Shown here: in pieces, positions 1 to 8,759 of the stretch
How positions within the stretch are numbered: the stretch's first letter is position 1
Layout: the number at the start of each line of letters is the position of its first letter
NCBI GenBank assembly: GCA_943914555.1
Contig: CALUCM010000009.1
Span: 1-51,725 of the forward strand
Origin: an uncultured Francisella sp.
Lineage (GTDB): Bacteria > Pseudomonadota > Gammaproteobacteria > Burkholderiales > Neisseriaceae
Direction of reading: 5' to 3'
DNA: 51,725 bases
Notes under the pieces: model-generated
The model's input: only the letters and a program-made list of their open reading frames with translations
Database searches by the model: none
What the model was told of the DNA's origin: nothing
Made by a program: the position numbers and the translations under genes

Positions 1-1244
1 TGGCTTCACGCCCCATTATCCTGCTAATTGCCAGTGGCTTTGCTCATGATCCACAGCAATTTTCACAAGCCAGTGAGTTTCTTAAAATCACTTTCCCTTA
101 TATTTTCTTTATTTCATTAACATCCTTTTTCAGCGCTATCTTAAATACCTATCAGCGATTTTCCGTACCAGCAATTACTCCTATTTTTCTAAATATTATC
201 TTGATTTTTTTTAGTATTGTCGTCTCTCCTTATTTTAAACAACCAGTCAATGCACTTGCCTGGGGAGTTTTTTTTGCGGGTATTATTCAACTACTATTTC
301 AACTACCCTTTGTATCACAGTTAGGCTTTTTACATTTACCCAAACTTAATGTACGTGATCCTAAAATTCGCAAGGTAGTGCAAGCAATGGCTCTTATTGT
401 TATCGGTGTTTCTTCTGGCCAAATCTCCATTATTCTAAATGGCATCTATGCTTCTTACCTAGAAAAAGGGAGTATCACTTGGCAATATATTTCTGATCGC
501 ATTATGGAACTCCCCTCCAGCCTGCTAGGTGTTGCTCTAGGCACTGTTTTGTTACCTACCCTGGCAACTTATACCAGTAAACAAGATGAGCAAGCTTTCT
601 CCAAATTATTAGACTGGGGTCTACGTCTTGCCCTCACCTTAGCCCTTCCTGCAGCAGCAGGGATCGCTGTATTGGCTATGCCTTTGATCACTACCTTATT
701 TCAACACGGTAAATTTACTCTTTATGATGTCAACATGACTTATCCCGCTGTAATCGCTTATAGCCTTGCTATTCCTGGTTTTATTTTTATCAAAGTTCTT
801 GCTCCTGGTTTTACTTCTCGACAAGATTATAAAACACCAGTATTGATTGGTTTTTTCACTTTGCTACTCACTCAATTTCTCAATCTCTGGCTAGTACTTT
901 ATTTTCAATTAGGTATCGTGGGAATCAACCTTTCTATTAGTATTGCTGCCTGCACTAATAGCCTATTATTACTTTATCTATTACGAAAAAAAGGTTATTA
1001 CCAACCCCAGCCAGCTTGGTTTTCTTTGCTATGCAAAATCACTTTGGCTACTATTATCATGACTGGTACACTATATGCTCTACTAACGCAACATATCTAT
1101 CCTCTTTATTGGCAAGGCAGCAATAGTAGTCGAGTAATACAATTAATGGCATTGATGGTAATAGGAGTAGTGGAATATGCCATCATCTTGCTATTATTTG
1201 GTTTTAAAACAAGTTTCTTATCAATTCATTATGCGCGGCATTAG
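1..1244 (+). CDS. murJ: MurJ lipid II flippase, 3' part (5' end outside window)
   Basis: The reading frame is open from base 3 and ends at a TAG at 1242-1244, so the N-terminal part lies upstream of the window. The visible part is a chain of about ten hydrophobic segments typical of the MOP-superfamily flippase MurJ, which moves lipid II across the inner membrane for peptidoglycan synthesis. Recognisable family stretches are FFSAILNTYQRF near the start, ASYLEKGSITW, and LPSSLLGVALGTVLLPTLA. An internal TTG at 201 gives an apparent start, but the homology begins before it. The 3' end overlaps prmC. Family assignment is confident. The length of the missing part cannot be told. Confidence 0.93.
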   Translation, partial: ASRPIILLIASGFAHDPQQFSQASEFLKITFPYIFFISLTSFFSAILNTYQRFSVPAITPIFLNIILIFFSIVVSPYFKQPVNALAWGVFFAGIIQLLFQLPFVSQLGFLHLPKLNVRDPKIRKVVQAMALIVIGVSSGQISIILNGIYASYLEKGSITWQYISDRIMELPSSLLGVALGTVLLPTLATYTSKQDEQAFSKLLDWGLRLALTLALPAAAGIAVLAMPLITTLFQHGKFTLYDVNMTYPAVIAYSLAIPGFIFIKVLAPGFTSRQDYKTPVLIGFFTLLLTQFLNLWLVLYFQLGIVGINLSISIAACTNSLLLLYLLRKKGYYQPQPAWFSLLCKITLATIIMTGTLYALLTQHIYPLYWQGSNSSRVIQLMALMVIGVVEYAIILLLFGFKTSFLSIHYARH

Positions 1245-2061
1245 TCACGCTCAATGGTGTCAACACAGTGGACTAGAGCTAAAAGAGAGCAAATCTTTAT
1301 TATGCCATGTACTACGTATTAACCAGGCTCAGCTAATCGTGCGAGCTAGTGAACCTATTGCTGATTCTTATCTATCACTGTTGGAACACTATCGTCAACA
1401 ACGCTTAAGTGGTGTGCCTATGGCTTATTTACTAGGATATAAGCCATTTTATGGTCGCAATTTTTTTAGTAGCCCTGCAGCACTGATTCCTCGAGCCGAA
1501 ACCGAACACCTGATTGACTGGGCGTTAAAGAAAAACGCAGCCGATACCCCTTTACAACTGTGGGATATGGGAACCGGTAGCGGAATTATTGCCATTACTT
1601 TAAAACTTGAAAGACCACAGTGGGAGATTACTGCAAGCGATATTAGCAAACAAGCGCTTTGCCTAGCTAAACAAAATTGTGTTCACCTAGGAGCTCAACT
1701 AACTTTAGTTCAAGGAAATTGGTTTGACACTACCCCCATATTTACACAAAACTACTTCGATATCATCATCTCAAATCCACCTTATATCGATAAAGAAAGC
1801 CCATACCTAGAGCAAGGAGATTTACGCTTTGAACCAAGAATTGCACTCACTGACGAAAAAGATGGTCTAGCCGCTTATCGTGTATTAAGCAAAGAGGCTC
1901 TTCATTACCTTAAACCCCGAGGCTGGTTATGTGTGGAACACGGGTATACCCAGCAAACTGCTATACAGCACATATTTTATGAGGCAGGATGGACTAATAT
2001 CGAGTGTCACAAAGACTATGCGGGCCTTGATCGCCTAATTGCAGCGCAAAAACCCGCATAA
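1231..2061 (+). CDS. prmC: PrmC, release-factor glutamine methyltransferase
   Basis: The product methylates the glutamine of the GGQ motif in release factors RF1 and RF2 using S-adenosylmethionine. The SAM-binding motif I (WDMGTGSGIIAI) and the catalytic NPPY motif (residues 182-185 from this start) are both present, after the usual N-terminal helical domain (MAYLLGYKPFYG, LIPRAETE). The frame opens at an ATG at 1177, but the ATG at 1231 gives the normal N-terminus (MRGISHAQWC) and a 14-base overlap with murJ, so I chose it. No strong Shine-Dalgarno precedes either start, which suggests translational coupling to murJ. The 3' end is 9 bases from the convergent glnA stop, with no terminator visible between them. 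Confidence 0.9.
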   Translation: MRGISHAQWCQHSGLELKESKSLLCHVLRINQAQLIVRASEPIADSYLSLLEHYRQQRLSGVPMAYLLGYKPFYGRNFFSSPAALIPRAETEHLIDWALKKNAADTPLQLWDMGTGSGIIAITLKLERPQWEITASDISKQALCLAKQNCVHLGAQLTLVQGNWFDTTPIFTQNYFDIIISNPPYIDKESPYLEQGDLRFEPRIALTDEKDGLAAYRVLSKEALHYLKPRGWLCVEHGYTQQTAIQHIFYEAGWTNIECHKDYAGLDRLIAAQKPA

Positions 2062-2070
2062 TTAAAGTCA

Positions 2071-3489
2071 TTAAATAGAGTAATATAGTTCAAATTCCAT
2101 TGGATGTGGCGCAATATTAACTTGTCTTGCCTCTACTTGCTTAAGTTCAATATAGCTTTGTACCCATTCTTCTGAAAATACTCCACCACGCACCAGAAAG
2201 TCATGGTCTTTGTGCAGAGCGTCTAAAGCTTCTTCCAGGCTAGAAGCCACAGTTGGAACTTGTGTTTCTTCTTCCGGTGGAAGATCATATAAATTCTTAT
2301 CGACAGCTGCACCAGGATGAATCCTATTTTGGATACCATCTAAACCTGCCATGAGCATGGCCGTAAACACTAGATAAGGATTTGCCATTGGATCAGGGAA
2401 GCGTACTTCAATACGACGACCCTTACTGGAAGCACAATGAGGAATTCTAATCGAAGCAGAACGATTTTTAGCTGAATAAGCCAACTTAGTTGGCGCCTCA
2501 AAATGAGGGACCAGGCGTTTATATGAGTTGGTTGATGGGTTAGCAATTGCATTGAGCGCTTTGCCGTGCTTAATAATGCCACCAATGTAAAATAAAGCCG
2601 TTTCGGACAAGCCACCATATTCATTACCGGCAAAAGTATTATTGCTTCCTTTCCAAATTGACTGGTGAATATGCATGCCTGAACCATTATCACCTAGCAA
2701 AGGCTTGGGCATAAAAGTAGCTGTTCTACCTAAGCTATGAGCAACATTACGAATAATATATTTTTGAATTTGGGTTTCATCGGCCCGTTTGACTAAGGTA
2801 TTAAACCGTGTGCCAATCTCCATTTGTGAACCTGTAGCAACTTCTGGATGATGCACTTCTACTTGAATACCTATATCTTCAAGCAGCCTGCTACAGGTTG
2901 AACGCAAATCTTGGCCACTATCTACAGGTGGTAAAGGTGTATAACCTCCCTTGACTCCCGGACGATGACCCGTATTCATCTTATCTAAACTTAAACCATT
3001 AGACCAAACACCTGACTCAGAATGAATCACATAACGAGAACCAGAGATACCTGTTTCAAACTCCACTCCATCAAACACAAAAAACTCTGGCTCTGGACCA
3101 AAATAGGCTGTATCACCAATGCCAGTTGATTTCAAATAATGTTCAGCTCGACGCGCAATGGAACGAGGGTCACGATCATATCCCTGCCCACTTGCTGGAT
3201 CAATCACGTTGCAATGAATGGCGAGAGTCGGTTCATCGTAAAAAGGGTCAACAAACATCACATCCAAATCAGGGATCAATAACATATCTGAGGCTTGAAT
3301 TCCCTTCCATCCCTCAATTGAAGAACCATCAAATGCTTGCCCTGTCTCAATCCACTCCTCGGGATCTTCTACAGCCAAGCGCGCAGGCACCGTGGCATGA
3401 TGTTGCTTGCCTTTAGTGTCTGTATAGCGTAGATCGATGAATCGAATATCATGTTCCTTAATTAATTTGATTAATTTATCACCCGACAT
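2071..3489 (-). CDS. glnA: Glutamine synthetase type I
   Basis: Makes glutamine from glutamate, ammonia and ATP. It is a cytoplasmic dodecamer and the main entry point of ammonium assimilation. The 472 residues match the usual GSI-beta length. Visible family landmarks are the N-terminal beta-grasp domain (FIDLRYTDTKGKQHH), FDGSSIEGW, the metal-binding GPEPEFF, and NGSGMHIHQS. The adenylylation tyrosine is Tyr401 in KNLYDLPPEE, so GlnE-type adenylylation control is expected. The ATG at 3489 is preceded on the minus strand by AAGGAC seven bases away, a good ribosome binding site. No nitrogen regulator (ntrBC, glnB) lies alongside in this window. Confidence 0.97.
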   Translation of the reverse strand: MSGDKLIKLIKEHDIRFIDLRYTDTKGKQHHATVPARLAVEDPEEWIETGQAFDGSSIEGWKGIQASDMLLIPDLDVMFVDPFYDEPTLAIHCNVIDPASGQGYDRDPRSIARRAEHYLKSTGIGDTAYFGPEPEFFVFDGVEFETGISGSRYVIHSESGVWSNGLSLDKMNTGHRPGVKGGYTPLPPVDSGQDLRSTCSRLLEDIGIQVEVHHPEVATGSQMEIGTRFNTLVKRADETQIQKYIIRNVAHSLGRTATFMPKPLLGDNGSGMHIHQSIWKGSNNTFAGNEYGGLSETALFYIGGIIKHGKALNAIANPSTNSYKRLVPHFEAPTKLAYSAKNRSASIRIPHCASSKGRRIEVRFPDPMANPYLVFTAMLMAGLDGIQNRIHPGAAVDKNLYDLPPEEETQVPTVASSLEEALDALHKDHDFLVRGGVFSEEWVQSYIELKQVEARQVNIAPHPMEFELYYSI

Positions 3490-3557
3490 AAATTCTGTCC
3501 TTTTTTAATTAAAGTTATCTCCCTGCTCGCCATCTCGCAGGCACTCTCTAAGATACT

Positions 3558-3586
3558 ATTGTGCCATATCAAAAGCTCATGAACAA
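3558..3586 (-). promoter_or_regulatory. Possible sigma-70 promoter of glnA
   Basis: On the minus strand TTGTTC (3586-3581) and CACAAT (3563-3558) are 17 bases apart, about 70 bases upstream of the glnA start. The -35 matches 4 of 6 consensus bases and the -10 matches 4 of 6. Sequence match only, so this is a weak call. Confidence 0.3.
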
Positions 3587-3787
3587 AAACAATTTTTCTA
3601 TACACAAACACTTTACTGCTAAAACTACCTAAACAATCTACCGTAACGTTCTCATTAAGCTATCTTAAATACAAATAACAGCCCACCAACTTGATGTTGA
3701 TTAATAAAAATAGTTTTTTACACCTTAAGATCACTGTTAGAATACTTTATTGCAATTATTCTTCCCTAATAACTGATCGCAGCAAAA

Positions 3788-4720
3788 ATGTCTGTTTACA
3801 CCGCGCTTTCTTTAAACGAGGCTCAGCAACTTACACAACAATATCATCTGGAACCACCAATTGCTTTAGAAGCCATTCAAGCAGGGGTGACTAATACCAA
3901 TTACCGACTGTTAACTGCCAATCATCGTTATGTTTTAACGCTCTTTGAACATATAACATCAGCAGAACTCAATGATTATCTAACTTTTACTCTTTTTTTA
4001 CACCACCACCACTTTCCTTGTCCTGCGCCAATGAGGACAAAAAAAGGGCAATTATTTACTACTTGCAAAGATAAACCAACCACTATTGTTAGCTACCTAG
4101 CAGGAGAGGAAAAAAAAGTTCCTTCCTTAACGCAATGTAATCAGGTTGGTAAGATAATGGCGCAGTTGCATCTCTTAAGCGCACACTGGCCAAAAAAAAT
4201 AACCAATCAACGTGATTTTTTTTGGTGCAAACAAGCTGCTAAAAAACTAAGACATTGTCTAAATAAAGAAGAGCAAATTTTACTGGATCAGGAGATTGAC
4301 TTTCTTTCTTGTATACAAAATGACTTATCTCAACTACCACAAGGAATTATCCATGGGGACTTTTTCAAAGATAATGTATTATTTGAAGATGAAAAAGTCA
4401 GTGGAGTAATTGATTTTTATTATGCTGGCTGGGCTCCTTTTATTTACGATCTTGCCATCGCCATTAATGACTGGGCAAGAGAACAAAAATGCGGTGTGAT
4501 TGATGAAGTAAAAGAAACAGCCTTAATTAGTGGTTATTTATCCTTACGCCCATTAAGTGCGACAGAATTTAATTACCTTTCTGTAGCTAAAAAGATGGCA
4601 GCTCTAAGGTTTTGGTTATCGCGTCTCTTGGATATTTATTTTCCGCAATCTGGGGTATTGACCTATCAGAAGGACCCACAAGTTTTTTATCATTTATTGC
4701 GTTTTTATCGCGGTAACTAA
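3788..4720 (+). CDS. thrB: Homoserine kinase, aminoglycoside-phosphotransferase fold (type II)
   Basis: Phosphorylates homoserine in threonine synthesis. This is not the GHMP-type ThrB of E. coli but the unrelated kinase with an aminoglycoside-phosphotransferase fold found in Pseudomonas, Neisseria and many betaproteobacteria. The 310 residues include GVTNTNYRL at the N-terminus, the catalytic loop HGDFFKDN (His189, Asp191, Asn196) and the metal-binding DFYYAG (Asp209). The ATG at 3788 gives the family-typical start (MSVYTALS), but no clear Shine-Dalgarno is visible. The stop codon overlaps that of xseA by two bases, so the two genes end tail to tail with no terminator. No thrA or thrC lies nearby. 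Confidence 0.9.
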   Translation: MSVYTALSLNEAQQLTQQYHLEPPIALEAIQAGVTNTNYRLLTANHRYVLTLFEHITSAELNDYLTFTLFLHHHHFPCPAPMRTKKGQLFTTCKDKPTTIVSYLAGEEKKVPSLTQCNQVGKIMAQLHLLSAHWPKKITNQRDFFWCKQAAKKLRHCLNKEEQILLDQEIDFLSCIQNDLSQLPQGIIHGDFFKDNVLFEDEKVSGVIDFYYAGWAPFIYDLAIAINDWAREQKCGVIDEVKETALISGYLSLRPLSATEFNYLSVAKKMAALRFWLSRLLDIYFPQSGVLTYQKDPQVFYHLLRFYRGN

Positions 4721-6096
4721 GGATTCTGTTTATTGTTCACTTTTACAGTAGCGCTGCCAGAAGCAAATTTTAATTGCAAAATCTCTCCTGAATGTATTTG
4801 CTTACTTGAACTCACTGCTTTACCTTGACTATTTAGCGCAATACTATAGCCGCGATATAAAATCTTTTGTGGAGAGAGCGCATTCAGTAGCTGAATAAGA
4901 TGCTGTAAATCTTGATTTTTTTGTTGATAGCGCCATTCAACTCCTTCTTTGAGCTGTCGTTGTATTTCATGCAACTGAAATATAAAATTATTAAATAGCC
5001 GCAAGTGATCACGCCAAAATTCTTTTTGTTTGTAAACATTTTGCTCTGCTTGTCTTTCTTTCTCCTGCAAAGCATCTTTCAACTGATGTCTAATGGTAAG
5101 TAAACGATGTTGATGTGGTAACAATAAATTAGTACTGGAGCCAAAGATGCGTTCATAGCTATCTAATTGTTGCACTGTAGCAGCGTAACATGCTAATAAC
5201 AATCCATACAACCGTTTGCTAAGAATTTGCCGTTTGGTTTCTTGTTCCTGCCAGGCAGGGCTGACTAGTTCTGCAGCTGCAGTTGGTGTGGGAGCACGCA
5301 AATCAGCAGCAAAATCTGCCAAACTAAAATCAGTTTCGTGTCCTACAGCGCATACTACCGGCAATTGGCTATCATAAATAGCCTTAACTACCACTTCTTC
5401 GTTAAAAGACCACAAATCCTCTAAACTACCCCCCCCACGCGCTACAATCAACACATCTACCTCTTGACGGCGATTGGCTTCTGCAATAGCGCGCGCAATT
5501 TGCCGTTCACTGCCTAATCCCTGGACTGCAGTAGGATAAATAACAATCTCGATTGAACTCATGCGGCGCTTTAATGTTGTGATAATATCGTGGGCAACTG
5601 CTCCACTTGCACTGGTCACAATGCCTACACGTTGCGGGAAAAAAGGGATTTTTTTCTTATGCTCATTAGAAAAATAACCCAATTTTGTTAATTTATCTTT
5701 TAATAACAAATAGTTATGATAAAGTTCGCCTCGACCAATTGAAGTGAGCTTATCTACAATGAGTTGATATCTGCCTGCCTTCTCATAAAGAGAGACTCTA
5801 CCGTGAATCACAACTTCAAGACCTTCTTGCGGAAGTAATGTACAAGAAGGACCTAATTTAAATAAGACACAGTCAATTTGCGCATTACTATCTTTTAGCT
5901 TGAAATAATAATACCCTGACGATGCTCTCACTACATTAGAAATCTCTCCACGTACTGCAGAATAAAAAAAATGTGCTTCTAATAAACTTTTAACCCGAAG
6001 GTTAAGTTCTGAGACACTTAATACCGGCATTTCTTTAACAGGTGGCACTGCTTCTTCGACTAGAAAATCAAATAAATCACTCACTTTTCTTATCAC
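4717..6096 (-). CDS. xseA: Exodeoxyribonuclease VII large subunit
   Basis: Catalytic subunit of exonuclease VII, which degrades single-stranded DNA into oligonucleotides. Domains are an N-terminal OB-fold (about residues 24-120, with VRGEISNVVRASSGYYYFKLKD), a catalytic domain with GGGSLEDLWSFNEE (221-234) and VGHETDFSLADFAADLRAPTPTAA (from 251), then a long coiled-coil region rich in Gln and Lys. The first in-frame start is a GTG at 6096. A second GTG at 6084 and an ATG corresponding to Met23 are alternatives, and the OB-fold begins only after Met23, so the true start is uncertain. The small subunit gene xseB is not adjacent. Confidence 0.92.
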   Translation of the reverse strand: MIRKVSDLFDFLVEEAVPPVKEMPVLSVSELNLRVKSLLEAHFFYSAVRGEISNVVRASSGYYYFKLKDSNAQIDCVLFKLGPSCTLLPQEGLEVVIHGRVSLYEKAGRYQLIVDKLTSIGRGELYHNYLLLKDKLTKLGYFSNEHKKKIPFFPQRVGIVTSASGAVAHDIITTLKRRMSSIEIVIYPTAVQGLGSERQIARAIAEANRRQEVDVLIVARGGGSLEDLWSFNEEVVVKAIYDSQLPVVCAVGHETDFSLADFAADLRAPTPTAAAELVSPAWQEQETKRQILSKRLYGLLLACYAATVQQLDSYERIFGSSTNLLLPHQHRLLTIRHQLKDALQEKERQAEQNVYKQKEFWRDHLRLFNNFIFQLHEIQRQLKEGVEWRYQQKNQDLQHLIQLLNALSPQKILYRGYSIALNSQGKAVSSSKQIHSGEILQLKFASGSATVKVNNKQNP

Positions 6097-6191
6097 TATC
6101 CAAAGAGCACCGCTATTCTAAAGAACAATACTCTATCAACTTATTCTTAATGGTTGATCATTAAATAAAAAATTAAAGCCTTACACCATAG

Positions 6192-7685
6192 TTAAAATTG
6201 ATATTGCACACCAACACCGACAATATGCGCTTTAACCTTAACATCGGCCTGTGTGCTAGCTCGGCTATCAACACAGCTAAGCGCACCAGCACCATACTCT
6301 TGACGCTTACCGCAAAAACTACCGTTATCTATTTTTGACGTTTTCTGTTTTAAGAAATTATAGGATACATTAAAAGTCAGGTGTTTATTATAGTGATAAT
6401 CACCACCTACTCCTACCATGAAGCGATCATTATCAGGAATCGCCGGGGCCCGACCTTGGTTATCTTTTGCTGAACTTGGTGTATACATGATACCACCACG
6501 CAAATTAATACGGTCATTATATCGATAATTAGCACCAATACTTGCTTGCCAGGTATCCTTAAAATCAATTGCGACATCGGTATATCGACGCGGCACTAGC
6601 GTAGGAATGCGCTTTTGGGCATCCGGAACTAGTTTTGTATGAGCCCAGTCGATATGTAGCACCTTTTGACGCGAATCTTTGAAAAAAGCTAGATTGGCCA
6701 TTAAGTCAAGCTGATCACTCACTTGCCAAAAAGCGTGTAGCTGCCAACTTTCAGGATATTTTAATTCAAAATTCACCGTTTCATGATGCACATAGCCCAG
6801 CCGATGATAAATATCATCGATAATAGCACCCAAAATTGGTATATCCCAACCATAACTATAAGCTTGCCACCACGCCTCTCCTTTGAAAGGGGCTTTTGAT
6901 TTAGAACGATAGCTGAGGCCAAGACGTACTTTATCATTGACATCCCACAACCAAGCAAGATTATAGCCATAGGCCACACCCGTCCCTCTTAAGGTCGTAT
7001 ATATTTCAAACGAGCCATCAGGCACCAAATATTTGCCGTTTAAAAAAGGTAAAAAAAGGTTAGCAAAACTATTGACACCATATGCAGCATCAGCAAATTG
7101 TCGTAAAGTTCCTCTAGACCATAAAGCATATACACCTAAACCAATACTGTGATGATCGTTTAGTTTGATAGCAATGTTTGGATTAAAACTTACAGATAAA
7201 ATACGAACACGATTGGTATTAAAACGGGTCACACTATTCATAGGATAATCAAAGTCAGCACCAAACCCCCCATAAATACCCAAACCAGCAAATAAGCTGG
7301 GGGTTAACTGATGACTAATGAATAAACTCGGTGCCTCAATACGATGTCCAACTTGACCTGAGGTTTGTCCCTTGATCGGTACATGGCTTTTAAAATAATA
7401 TCCTTTCGCTTCTGAATAATAAAAATCGGGCAGGACTAAAAGAAAATTATTTTCAAAATAAGTACCCGGTAAGTGAGTAAGACCTGCCGAATTAGCTACT
7501 ATGGTAGAAGGATTTTTAGCTTCCGCAGCATTGGCATTGGCAGTATTGGCAGCATCAATTGCATAGCTGGGTGCCACCATACCAGAACTCCAAATAGATT
7601 GTGTCGCTAAGCTTGTTAAAAGCAAAAGCATTTTTTTTGCAGGAAATATCCTGCTCTGATTACTTTTAATATACTGTATATTCAT
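6192..7685 (-). CDS. FadL/OmpP1-family outer-membrane channel
   Basis: A 497-residue outer-membrane beta-barrel of the OmpP1/FadL/TodX family, which takes up long-chain fatty acids or other hydrophobic compounds. A signal peptide ends near residue 42 (APSYA), with an unusually long n-region of about 18 residues. Met19 is an alternative start that would give a normal-length signal. After the signal comes the family's N-terminal plug motif (KNPSTIVANSAGL). Near the C-terminus are the conserved AIPDNDRFMVGVG and the terminal Tyr-Gln-Phe strand signal used by the BAM complex. Two cysteines (FCGKRQEYGAGALSC) in a late loop could form a disulfide. The substrate cannot be deduced. Confidence 0.87.
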   Translation of the reverse strand: MNIQYIKSNQSRIFPAKKMLLLLTSLATQSIWSSGMVAPSYAIDAANTANANAAEAKNPSTIVANSAGLTHLPGTYFENNFLLVLPDFYYSEAKGYYFKSHVPIKGQTSGQVGHRIEAPSLFISHQLTPSLFAGLGIYGGFGADFDYPMNSVTRFNTNRVRILSVSFNPNIAIKLNDHHSIGLGVYALWSRGTLRQFADAAYGVNSFANLFLPFLNGKYLVPDGSFEIYTTLRGTGVAYGYNLAWLWDVNDKVRLGLSYRSKSKAPFKGEAWWQAYSYGWDIPILGAIIDDIYHRLGYVHHETVNFELKYPESWQLHAFWQVSDQLDLMANLAFFKDSRQKVLHIDWAHTKLVPDAQKRIPTLVPRRYTDVAIDFKDTWQASIGANYRYNDRINLRGGIMYTPSSAKDNQGRAPAIPDNDRFMVGVGGDYHYNKHLTFNVSYNFLKQKTSKIDNGSFCGKRQEYGAGALSCVDSRASTQADVKVKAHIVGVGVQYQF

Positions 7686-7814
7686 AATTATAGCTTTCTT
7701 ACAATAACTAAAGTTTACTCAAACCGTCTATTCAGTGAAGCAAATTATCTAAACAGATATTTATAACAAAATTAGAGTAATTATTCAATATTAAGATTTG
7801 AATCAAGATGAATT

Positions 7815-8585
7815 TTAAGAATATTTTTTATGCAAGTAATGATTGAGTTGTTTATTTAAAGTTTCCTCTAGTAAATCAGGGAGTTGCTGTTGCAGTTCAT
7901 GCTGCACACAACCAAGCATAATGTCATAATTATTCAGTAGTAAAGTACTAAGCATGTTTTCTAATAACGTTTTTAAGTAGGGTTTTAATTCTTTTTTGAG
8001 AGTGTCGATTAAGTCCTTCTCATCAACTACACACAAACGCTTCGCACTATCCAAACAATGCTTAGGCTTCACAACGGTCACTGCTACACAATTGATCGAT
8101 TCATCCTGCGTTAATTTTTTTTCCACAGTGTCCGCATCTGTATGCGTCACGTTTCCGGTTTCTTCAAGAAAAACTAGATCCTGACTTTTTTCCACACTAT
8201 CGCGACAGCGCATCAATACTTCTTGATCTTTAATTTTCCACTGGCCAGAAAGAAGGACTTGGGTTGGAGCATTAGGATCAGAAAACTGCTTGTTATGCTC
8301 CTTCTCCCACTCTTTTAAATAATGATCATAAATTTTTTCCCGCACAGCAGAAGAGCCTTGAGAAAAACGGGAAATTGATGAAGATAAAATAGAAGCTGAC
8401 TCTTCTTGTTGTGAAGTGGAAATATCTTGTGACAACTGCCGCTTTTGCTTTGTGATGCTGTTTTTGTCACTTGACGAAAATAGCTGTTGTTTGCGTTTTT
8501 GACGCATATCGCGTAGATCTTTTAACCATTGAGTAGGTTCTTGCAAAGCGGATTGCTCATCTTGATCCTGTTTTAAAGATGCCAT
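7815..8585 (-). CDS. Unrecognised 256-residue cytoplasmic protein
   Basis: I do not recognise this protein. The N-terminal 80 residues are hydrophilic, rich in Gln, Ser and Lys, and probably disordered (QWLKDLRDMRQKRKQQLFSS). A middle part holds several cysteines (RCRD, NCVA, HCLD, LCVV). The last 65 residues look like one amphipathic helical bundle rich in Leu and Gln (KPYLKTLLENMLSTLL through HYLHKK). There is no signal peptide or membrane segment. AAGGAA sits 8 bases before the ATG at 8585, and the codon use looks like the neighbours, so it is likely a real gene. It is divergent from serS. The helical C-terminus loosely recalls uncharacterised proteins found near serS in Burkholderiales, but that is a guess. 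Confidence 0.7.
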   Translation of the reverse strand: MASLKQDQDEQSALQEPTQWLKDLRDMRQKRKQQLFSSSDKNSITKQKRQLSQDISTSQQEESASILSSSISRFSQGSSAVREKIYDHYLKEWEKEHNKQFSDPNAPTQVLLSGQWKIKDQEVLMRCRDSVEKSQDLVFLEETGNVTHTDADTVEKKLTQDESINCVAVTVVKPKHCLDSAKRLCVVDEKDLIDTLKKELKPYLKTLLENMLSTLLLNNYDIMLGCVQHELQQQLPDLLEETLNKQLNHYLHKKYS

Positions 8586-8759
8586 CTTCGTTCCTTAATT
8601 CCCTATTTAATGAGTACATAAATCGCTATAAAGCGCGCATATTATAACCTAGACCACAAAAACTGATTTAATTTCACCTTAGCTTAATCAGCTTATTGTC
8701 CACTATAGAGCTATTTATAGGTAGAATAGGAGTTTTCTATAATTTGGACAATCTTAAAG

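Noticed and set aside
3525..3545. Small stem CCTGC/GCAGG in the glnA leader
   Set aside because: Only five base pairs with a ten-base loop and no T-tract, which is expected by chance and not a recognisable riboswitch.
3561..3566. TGGCAC upstream of glnA on the minus strand, resembling a sigma-54 -24 element
   Set aside because: The expected -12 element (TTGCA/T) is not found at the right distance. The sequence there reads TATCT.
6147..6164. TTAATG/CATTAA inverted repeat between xseA and the FadL gene
   Set aside because: Six-base AT-only arms in an AT-rich spacer are expected by chance, and no T-tract supports a terminator.
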